A DNA stretch of 64,000 bases from Undaria pinnatifida (taxonomy: Eukaryota; Sar; Phaeophyceae; Laminariales; Alariaceae): the NCBI GenBank assembly GCA_012845835.1, contig JABAKD010000005.1, positions 6,018,655 through 6,082,654 on the forward strand, read 5' to 3'. The position numbers and the translations under genes are program-made. Of this stretch, positions 55,839-64,000 are shown one piece after another (positions within the stretch are counted from its first letter, which is position 1; each line of letters opens with the position of its first letter). The notes beneath the pieces were generated by a model. That model was not told the DNA's origin, ran no database searches, and was given only the letters and a program-made list of their open reading frames with translations.

Positions 55839-57131
55839 ATGATGGGGGGAAGCGAACTCTGTGAGCCTCACCCCACCCCCATGCTCTCACTCCTCCTTTC
55901 CTGCCTCGTCGAACTTATCATAGCTCAACGCCAACAATATGAAGAACCGGTGCTGTCTCCAAGCGAAGCTGATACCCCTGCGTCCCTTCCCTCACACCCT
56001 CCCGGCACCACGACCCATCCACAGTCCTTGAATCGACGACGTGTGAGCTTCAAGCTTGGAACGGCAGCCCCGCCCTTTCTCGGTTTCTTGTTATCATTAA
56101 ATGTGAGCCACTACATTGATGGCAAGAGACAGGAAAGATATGGATCGTTTTTTGCTTTATTTTGTTTTCTTTGTCCTTTCTTTTGCCTCCCTTTTTATAT
56201 CGAACCTCCGTGTGTCAATCACATACGAGCTGCGCCTGACAGCACATCTTCTTTCAGGCCTTCCGGGACGGGACTCCAAACCACGTGTCTTCGTCACACG
56301 ATGCAAGCCCTACCACAACCCCGACGACACCAGCGACATACCCAAGCACCTACCCGCGGACCTCACAACATTCGCCCTCACAGCTTCCATTAAGTCCACG
56401 TCACCCTCGACGACGTCACATCACCACCGGAGCGCCTCGAGGTCGAGCAGATCACCGGCCATCAACTCGTGCGCGGCCGCGGCGGGGTCATCGCCGTCCT
56501 ATACGAGACCCACTGGGCCGGACTCCTCAGCCCCTCGTGGGAACGCGAGCTCGATCTCTAAAACTTCAGGCGCCATATCTTACTATACTAGTCCGGAAAG
56601 CCGACACAACACCGTCAGACCAACCGCCTATACCGCCGGATGCGCATCGGCGCCGCACACCGCGAGCTCTCCCGATCTCAAGGCCAACTCTTCCTCGCCC
56701 CCGGCTACACCCGGGTCCCCCGCGACCTTTGGCTTCGCAATTTCAGCACCTCCACCCTCCCCTCCGGAGCACACGTCTGGTACAAGGCCCGTGACGGCCT
56801 CTGGTGGCTAGGCAAGATCGCTCACCGCGCACCACCAGACGCCTCTTCGCGGAACCCCCCGGACCCTTCCCCGGGTAGCTCCTACATCATCAGGTACCTG
56901 GACGACCCCGGCCCGATCAAGATCCACCTCCAGCCAGCTCGCTACACTACCAGCCGAAACGCCGCCCCGGATCGTGGTGCCTTCAACGCCATGGGCATCG
57001 GAGCCTATCCCGTGCGGTGTTACGGAACTCTGATTCCTCCCGCGGTGTCCCTACCGTTCCCACCCCCCCCCTTGGTTAGTTTCGGGTGTTTATTTGTTTT
57101 GGTGGTTCGTCTACAGTGGTTTTGGGACTAG
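55839..57131 (+). mobile_element. Broken chromodomain Gypsy LTR retrotransposon (3' part)
   Basis: The first frame, from the Met at 55,839-55,844, gives a Leu-rich then Pro-rich protein of unknown role. From about 56,215 the frame carries PRVFVTRCKPYHNPDD and PKHLPADLTTFALTAS. After a frameshift near 56,390 it continues to 57,131 with the chromodomain and an SH3-like tail. No RT, RNase H or integrase core is present, so most of pol is deleted. Chromodomain Gypsy elements (chromoviruses) carry this module at the integrase C-terminus. Confidence 0.7.
56394..57131 (+). pseudogene. Chromodomain and C-terminal tail of a Gypsy polyprotein
   Basis: The frame begins VHVTLDDVTSPPERLEVEQI and runs into a GHQLVRGRGG stretch, AVLYETHWAGLL and SWEREL, which match the chromodomain pattern: Val-Glu-x-Ile, the aromatic Tyr and Trp positions and the terminal Trp-Glu. 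In the genuine Gypsy families this module targets integration by binding histone tails. In-frame TAA and TAG codons follow (about 56,560 and 56,591, the second at a position expected to be Trp). Further on, GAHVWYKARDGLWWLGKI and YIIRYLDDPGPIKIHLQPAR form a small beta-rich domain. The protein is therefore not intact. Confidence 0.7.
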
Positions 57132-59059
57132 TTCTTCACCGTCGGCCTTTAATTTACAGCAGTTTTGAGAGTAGCACCTCATGGTTAGCCCTTTCACCTA
57201 CAGTAGCTTTGAGAATAGTTCTTCATAGTCAGCCTTCACCCTGCAGTAACTTCAGTGGTATCTTATCATGGTAATATTTCCGACCTAGAGCGGTTTTTCG
57301 TCATGCCTTCTCATGGTTAGCCTCCAACCGTCATCAGGTTTTGGATTTGGTTTTTAAATAGTGTTGTCACTCGTAAAACCTCCGCTCTCGTCTTTGTTTT
57401 CATGCCAGCGTTTGTCTTTTTTTTCTCACCACCACCGATTGCGCCTGCACCACTCCGTGACGGCTGACAACTCGTGGTGGTACAGCAGTATTTATAATTG
57501 TCTGCAGTATGCAGTGTTTTGGATACGCCCGTCTGACGACTCGGTATTCCTTTGCCCCACTCTGTGATAGCTATCGAACCAGGACCGTCTCGTACCCAGG
57601 GTGTGTTTGGGTATTCCTCTCCCTCTCTTTGTTCTGTTCTATTTGTTTTCTCTCTACCACCTCGGCCTCCGCTAGTCTCGTTTCGTTCAGGCTTCCGAAC
57701 CGTGGTGACTTGTTTTTTTTCATTTGTGCTTGTACTTCACAATTCCTCCGCCGATACTGGGTGATTTTGCGCCTAGGCGTTCGACCTTTGTGTTGTACCC
57801 TGACCACCGTCGGTGCCGCTTTGCCCTTACGGCATCACCGAGCTGTAGGCTTGATCGGTTTCTCTCCGTACTTTAAGCAGGGCCCCGCTAGCCTTGCAGA
57901 CTCGCAAGACCACCGAAATACCGGCCGTCTTTTTCTTTCTTTTCTTCGTATTTTCTTCGTGTTTGGGTCCCGGTAGCCTTTGCCTCCCCGCAAGGCCGCC
58001 GGATTCTCGGTCATCATATCCTGCCACGGCTGATCCCCTGGAACTGTGCTCAGGTTCCCGTGAACTTCCCAATCACGGCGGTAGTTATGCTCTCCCCTTT
58101 TACGTGTATTTTCGTTTCTGTTTTTTTTTTGTGTACACCTTGAGTTGTCATTCTACGCCATACGACGCATCATTCGGCCCCCCGTAGGCGTTATTTTGGC
58201 ATTCTACGCCATACGACGCATTACTCGGCCCCCTGTAGGTGTTATTTTGGCATGCTAACTCTGTCGCTCGGCGCTGCTAACATTTTTTCTGTCTTGGACG
58301 AATTTGGTCGATCCACGCGCGCACCTCTTCGGATACCCTGACTTTCTGTTCGTGTTGGTTGAGTTACCCTGCTACGTTTGCCGGTATTGTTCCCAGCGCG
58401 AACAGGTATCCCAAGGCGCCACGTTGTTCGCTCGACCAAGTGGTCCTAGCAGGACCTAGAGTTTTAGGGAGCCCTACGGCAACCTAGCCGCGTTATTTTT
58501 GTCTTACGTGCTATTGTCCATTTTCTTCGGGCCTTGACCACACGGCTACGCGTAAAGCCTCTCGGTCATATATACTTTCGAATTTGGGTGACGTTCCCTT
58601 TGCGAGCTTTCGAGTAACCGACCCTGTACGGCGCAGGACTCCCCGTTCGCCGCACCCTGGGTCCCACATAGATCGCTCCGGCAATATATTTCTGTCTTTC
58701 CCTTTGTCTTCAATTCATTTTTTGCCTTTTTTTGCTACCTTCGCTTCGTCTTCAGGTTTTTGTTTCGCTTCCAGTTTCGGTTGCTCTACTTAGGTTGCCC
58801 CATTCTGGGTTTTCTGTCTTCCTCTATCTTGTTATAGCCTTTCTTTCAGCAATCTGCTTTATTAGTGAATGGCCCTATCCTTGGCGTTTAGGCCTCATTA
58901 CGAGGTGTGGAGGAATCTATAGCCTCATGTCTTTGTTTCGAATAGCCTCATCTTCAACCCCCTTTCCGGTCTTTTAGGATGAACTTTGTCGTAACCCTTC
59001 GACCGTCTCGAGGTCTGCATATACGATTTTTCAGGGTGGGCTAATGTAATAGAGTGTCA
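57132..59059. other. Pyrimidine-rich sequence downstream of Gypsy, no gene
   Basis: T- and C-rich throughout, with short frames full of Phe, Leu and Ser. It may hold the element's 3' untranslated region and LTR remains, but I could not pair it with a second LTR. No host gene is recognised. Confidence 0.4.
58149..58250 (+). repeat. 51-bp tandem pair
   Basis: Two adjacent units begin CATTCTACGCCATACGACGC and end GTTATTTTGG. They differ at a few positions. Confidence 0.85.
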
Positions 59060-59129
59060 GTATATCTGGCAATAGATTTGGTAAGATAGCCCGTAGAGTC
59101 ATGGTATATTGGCCACATGAAGATTCTCT
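59060..59129 (+). repeat. 70-bp direct repeat flanking the Gypsy remnant, right
   Basis: This pairs with 55,566-55,635. CCATGGGAT satellite resumes immediately after it. Confidence 0.8.
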
Positions 59130-59245
59130 GCCCACGGGACCCCCAAGATGTCCCGTGGTATGCCTACGGGATGTCCCATGGGATGTCCTTATCGGATGCT
59201 CATGGGATGCCCGTGGTGAAGAGTCCCGTGGGACATCGGGAAAAT
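59130..59245 (+). repeat. ATCCCATGGGAT palindromic satellite, block 3
   Basis: Units such as GTCCCATGGGATGTCC continue the satellite of 54,185-55,565 on the far side of the Gypsy-bearing insertion. Confidence 0.8.
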
Positions 59246-60855
59246 AAGCCAACAAATATGTATCATCCCTTCAATACCTTCTAGTTTTCTTGTGTCAGTA
59301 TGCAGTACATTGGTTACGTCATTTTATTGATCATCACCTTTGTTGCGACTGCAGCTCAACCATTGTACTTCGTCTTCGGTATCATTCTGCACAACCCGAA
59401 ATCGGCCTGCTAGTTGAATGGCGCGTTGTTGCTTGACTTGTTGTCTCATATTTGTTACGGGTTTGTAGTAGTGCTTAGTTGGTGTTTCTGGCGGTAGCAT
59501 AGCAAAATATGACGGACGCGAACGGGCGGGGTGGTCGAGAGGTTTGCACCGGCGAAATCGAGAGCCTGGCTATGGATGCGCGGCACCGGATTGGTAGTGA
59601 GGACCCCCCACCGGACTTGCAGGTAGGTGCCTGGTAGTCGCTGTGATGTACTGCGAGTGGTTTTATTCAAACGCAATATATGCCATGGAACAAAGGTTTG
59701 CATCGGGCGTCGCTTGCCACGAGATGTTGTATAATGATCATCGTTGGATGTCTGTAGGGTGCAAGTTTGATTTCAAGGTAGGCTGTAGACGTCCGACCCA
59801 CCGACATGTGTGTGCTTTTCCGTTGTTAATTGTGGTGCTCGTGTGCCTCTCAACCCCTATTTCACAATTTCGATAATTTGTGGATTTACTCTGCGCTTCT
59901 CTGAACCTTCGGCGGTCTATTGTTTGTGGTAACCTCGTAGTGTAACTACTATTTTATACTCCGATACCTAGTACCTGGTATACAGTGGTAAGCAAAGTCG
60001 ATTTCGTGATGCGTTCGAGCCTAGCAAGTGATTCCTTCTTCAGAAAATGGCATGCCGAAAGGCGCGAGAGCGCGCGTTGGCAAATTTCGGTGCAAACCGA
60101 TGAGAAGTGGCAATGCAGAACCCTCTTCGGGATAAAAAATAAATGTAGGTCTGGGAGGGGAGAAAAGGTGGCACCCGCCTGTTACCATGGCTTGTCCCGA
60201 AAGCTGCTGAGGATGAAACCCCCCACGGCTGGAACTAGAAAGTTAACGTAACGACCAAAAACTTGGCAAAAAATGTACGGGTACAACTTCACAGCACATT
60301 AGTATCGTTATTAATGTTCATAGTACAGAGTGGCTGTTTCTGTGAGGCAGGTCGTTGCCCGTTCACGTACTAACGATTCACTCCGACAAAAAGAGTAGCA
60401 TTATACTTACTGTCTGTTGCGTCGAAAAGTTGATACTTCGTTCATGCCACAGCAGTGTTACTTTTGGTATACCTTGGCATCGGTCGACCGCATCTTGAGC
60501 CTCCCCATCTATTTTTTTTGGAGATCTGTCGCGTGTGGCGCCCGCCCTCGTGGCACAAGCGGTCACCCCAGTGCATTTATCCTTCATGCCTTGGTCTACT
60601 GCAGTGTGCCAGGGTACGCAAAAGATACTGATCAAGGACCCAAATCGCGAAATTTAATTTGGGGTGCATTTTGTTGCTGCGGCCTTGAGTGCATGGGCTG
60701 CTCGTTATGCTTTCCGCTGTATCATAGTATATCAGTCTCGCTTCGCAGCAATATTATAGCCTAAAAACATAGCTTATGTGTACGAGCGAGCTTGTAATCG
60801 TAGAGCAATGCAATCGGTGGTCGAATCCGATCGGAGTATGGCGATAAAAGGATAC
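59246..60855. other. No gene recognised
   Basis: Short frames only. 59,520-59,545 (GGGGTGGTCGAGAGG) resembles the 5' part of a tRNA-Ser or Leu gene, but no matching T arm or acceptor stem follows. Confidence 0.4.
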
Positions 60856-62660
60856 GCCACCATTGGAGACGACTTCGCGGTTCGAGATCAAGGTATGGTG
60901 ATGCCTGGACATGAACAACGCCAGGACCCCTGCAGCTTCTGCCGCAAACTACGAATACTGCTGCTGTAGTATACCTGATGCGAAGTTGGTGAGAAAAAGA
61001 AATCATCAAGAGCGCTTTGCAAGGAAAACGCGCTATCACAGAGCGGGCTTGAAGCTCTGCAACCTTCGGGATGGCGATGGCAGTAGATTGTTGATGTGCA
61101 CGAGTACATACCAGAGGCGGGAGCAGTGCCCCTTGGAATGGTAGCCTTGCGGGTGGTGCTGCTCGGCTAGTCGAGTGAGCAAAGACTTGCCCGTACAGCA
61201 TCACAAATGACTTTAGTTTGTCGAGAAGAATGCTACCCGTCGCACTGTATATATTATATTTCATGTGAGTTCGCCACTCGTACGTTTTACCTGTCTGTTG
61301 TGTTCCTGTGGCACCATGCGTATACGAGGTGCATGCCCCGAGGCTGCGTTCATGCTTCGGGGGACGAGGCAAGCGCTTCCGTGGCGGCGGAGCAACGAGC
61401 AAGATCATTTCGCAATCGAGAGCATCTCGCCCTCGCAGTTGGTCGGATGTGTCTTACTCTTCAAGCTGGAGGCTCCCACCTCCCAGGAACTGACAGGGTC
61501 CAGCTCTCGACACCGTACAGTATGCGGCCCGTGTTATACCGTGTACTACCGTCAACGGGTACCCGCCAGAAACTGCTGTGATAATCAAGGCACAAAAGTC
61601 AACCTTTCCAACGCCCAACGAGCATGAACAGAGGCAGCCAAACCTGACAGAAGGATGTCCGGCGCGTACGTCGAAGGTTGCAGAGCTCGCAGATGGAGAG
61701 AGGTGGTGAAGGTGGTGAAGGGCCAAGCGTTGAAGTCGGGGCAGATACGAATCCAAAAGCTCTGCCGTTTCGTGCTCGCGAAAAAAAGAAAAAGAAAGAA
61801 GAAAAAAAGATCTTGCTGGTGTTCGTACATTGCCCAAAGGCGGTATTATAGAGGGGGTTTAAAAATGAGCTATGTCGAACGACTGAGTCCAGTTCACCTG
61901 TCAAGAACTCCAGCTTCCCAGAGGGCACTCTCGAGGAGCCCCTGCAACTAGACATGAGTCGCAGAGCGCTTGACAGATTAAATGGGTTGTCACCACATCT
62001 TTCGACCCCACCAAAAATCGTTGAGTACTAATCGCACCAGTAGCAACTGACCAGAGACAGAGGTAGCGTCGAACAGGTACAGATATGCACGTTCCGTACA
62101 GCCCACCGCCTGTAACCATGAGTAAGTACTGCTTTAGACAAGAACAGCAGGTACGGTTTGTGCAACGCCCTTTTCAGTGCATTAGCAATAGGAACAGATC
62201 CATATCGTATGGCGTGTTCAAGCGCTCCTTTCGGTGAGGTGCTGCAAGCAAGAAACAAGTAGCGCACCGGTAAAGATCAATTGTCGTTATAAAAAACAGC
62301 ATTCGAATACGGAGGGAGATCATCATGCATTATCATGAGGCACACCTCTCGGACAGATCATGATCTATATCATCTACAGGACAGGAGTAGTAGATGATCC
62401 TGTATCTTCCGCAATGAGATGCTGTGCAGGATCTGTATATGGAGTACGGATCCAAACCAGGACAAAACATGCGCTAGATCACGCCGATCGTACCGCTTCC
62501 ACGCGGTGACATTAACTGTAGATCACACAGATCTTCTTGTAAAGATCTAGATCATCAAGTGGAGATAATAAGTTATCTGTCTGTTGTGCGTCTCTGTGCC
62601 TGGTATGATATAGTACTGCTGTACCTGGTACATATTTTTTCCCGCAAAAATCTGTTGGAC
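60856..62660 (+). repeat. Dispersed repeat R1, right copy
   Basis: This is a co-linear, diverged copy of 1-1,950 (see that entry). The left boundary is near 60,856, where similarity to base 1 of the window starts; because the other copy is cut there, the repeat may extend further left. Similarity fades near 62,660. Confidence 0.75.
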
Positions 62661-63176
62661 TAAATCGGTTATGCGAAGAAGAATAATGTGCTCCCAGCAG
62701 CCCAGTTTCAGGCTGCGAGCTTCACTGCAACACACAGTGTGAAGAAGATGGTATATAGATGTCTTCATTAGTTGGTCTCGGATGCTGATAAGAGGGAAAG
62801 AGATGGAGTGATGCGAGTGGGCGAAGCCATCTCGCTCCACACCAGGCAATATTCTCAAAGCCTCCAAATTCCCAAATACTACAGGTACTCCATTCTCATA
62901 TTTCCACGTGTTCCTAGATTGCAATTTGGTTCCAGGAACAGTCTACAAGGACCTCCAGGGCTATTCCACGTGTCCTTCCCATGTTATAATATTCCGCCAT
63001 ACACCGTCGGGTAATCCCACAATACCTCGTCGGACGATCCTCCGTGACCATCGTTGTTCCTACTTTGTTCGTTGAGGCAAGCTATACCGAACACCCTCCC
63101 TGGCGCTGGATCAACTAACAAGCCTGCAACAACGCTGGCAACTCCCAAAAGCAATTTACGACCTAAAACTTATATC
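62661..63176. other. No gene recognised
   Basis: Short frames only. CCAGG-rich words near 62,840 and 62,930 give no clear repeat. Confidence 0.4.
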
Positions 63177-63445
63177 GACCCAGGCTACGGTAGGGGGGTC
63201 CCTTTTTGGGCCTTTTATTTCAGTGGCTAGGGGTCACTCGCGCGAGTAACCCCTTTGTTCCTATGCGATCTTACATTGTCTTCTTGTTTTACATTGACGA
63301 AATCAATCCGCAATGCAAAGGTGATCTAAGCTGCGCCAAAACACCTGCTTAAACCATTTTCATCCGTGGGGTACAGAGTTACTCGTGCGAGTGGCTCAAA
63401 CACACGAGTGAAAATGTGGGTACCCCCCCTACCGTAGCCTTGGTC
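63177..63445. repeat. Segment bounded by 26-bp inverted repeats
   Basis: The left arm (63,177-63,202) contains AGGCTACGGTAGGGGGGT and the right arm (63,418-63,445) its complement with one or two changes. Inside lies a second inverted pair around ACTCGCGCGAGT and ACTCGTGCGAGT. The right arm coincides with the end of the Copia coding region read on minus. On that strand GGTAGGGGGG could be a polypurine tract and the enclosed 230 bp a short LTR, with an AATAAAA word near its far end. A MITE is the other option, but no target duplication is visible. Confidence 0.6.
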
Positions 63446-64000
63446 AATCCCCAACAAAAGTCACGGTGTTTCTCAAAACTCTCCCGAGCAATCGCCTTGA
63501 TGGGAATGTCCGCATGCTGATCCTCCGTCCTCAAGTACTTGACGCATAAGTCTCCTTTTCCCACCAGCTCGCGCAGGAAGTGGTACCTCACATCGATGTG
63601 CTTGCTGTTTGACGAACTCAGTGGGTTTTTGGCGAAGTCAATCGCCCCTTTGTTGTCTTCAAACACTCCAATGCTCGGCGATCCAAGACTAGGCATCAAG
63701 AAAACTGATACTCCTCGCACGTACAGGGCCTCCTTGACCCCGTCGGCCATCGCTACGTACTCGGCCTCAGTGGTGGAGAGCGTAACGGATTTTCTGCGTC
63801 CTAGAAAATCAGGATACGAGCGTTCCTCCGCAGCAAACAGCTACACCAGATGCCGAACGCCTTTCCTCGGCCTTGTGGACGTAGTCTGCGTCTACGTACG
63901 TCTCTAGGTCGTATTCCAACTGTACATCCCCCAACTTACTTTATTTCCTGAAAGTCAAGCCCAAGTGGGCTGTAGCGCTCAAGTACTCGAGAACCTTCCT
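63379..64000 (-). pseudogene. Degenerate Copia RNase H, 3' end of polyprotein (cut by window)
   Basis: Read on minus, the piece starts at the window edge with VLEYLSATAHLGLTF. It then has TYVDADYVHKAEERRSASGV (first Asp), a TGA where Trp is expected near 63,809, an extra A that shifts the frame near 63,795, the TEAEYVAMADGVKEA block (Glu), EDNKGAIDF (Asp) and SNSKHIDVRYHFLRELVGKG, ending with KHRDFCWGLTKA. These are the RNase H and C-terminal motifs of Ty1/Copia elements. The sequence differs clearly from the Copia in the duplicated segment, so it is a different family. It continues beyond the window. Confidence 0.85.

Noticed and set aside
59517..59600. Possible tRNA-Ser/Leu-like 5' end
   Set aside because: The T arm and 3' acceptor strand are missing.

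Overview
This is eukaryotic nuclear DNA that is almost entirely repeats, dead transposons and non-coding sequence, with one 500-base assembly gap (25,426-25,925). I see no prokaryotic gene, operon, rRNA or CRISPR array. Copia and chromodomain Gypsy remnants, intron-split coding pieces with GT/AG borders, CAG/CTG tracts, hAT and PIF/Harbinger-type non-autonomous elements and many minisatellites point to a large repeat-rich genome. The style of the Copia and Gypsy proteins suggests a stramenopile, perhaps a brown alga of the Ectocarpus type. That assignment is an inference from protein flavour, not a match to a marker gene.

Layout. 1-1,950 is a dispersed repeat that recurs in the same orientation at 60,856-62,660. 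2,280-3,043 is a PIF/Harbinger-like MITE with TTA target duplications. 3,047-9,890 holds short simple repeats (C-tracts, CCCGA, CCCTA, a tandem pair of about 370 bp) and no gene I can defend. 9,895-25,425 and 25,926-45,941 are two copies, in direct order, of one segment of about 14.6 kb, separated by the gap. Each copy carries the same two blocks of a palindromic minisatellite, the same already dead Copia element, the same 21-bp minisatellite and the same GCTACGC-rich tract. Copy A alone has a 985-bp hAT-type element with 8-bp target duplications; copy B has the empty site. Copy B alone has a 5.4-kb insertion rich in homopolymer G tracts.

46,892-51,610 (minus) is the best candidate for a host gene: several coding pieces bounded by plausible splice sites, with glutamine-rich 5' pieces and a well-formed 3' end, whose largest presumed intron holds a 12-bp-unit palindromic satellite. 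52,054-52,383 (plus) may be a small hypothetical gene. 54,185-55,560 and 59,130-59,245 are a 15-bp-unit satellite built on a CCATGG palindrome, interrupted by the chromodomain-bearing 3' end of a broken Gypsy element (about 55,839-57,131). The right edge (63,379-64,000, minus) is the RNase H end of another degenerate Copia element, next to a short inverted-repeat-bounded segment.

The parts do not form a pathway. What they record is a history: Copia insertion and decay, then duplication of the whole segment, then separate transposon gain and repeat slippage in each copy.
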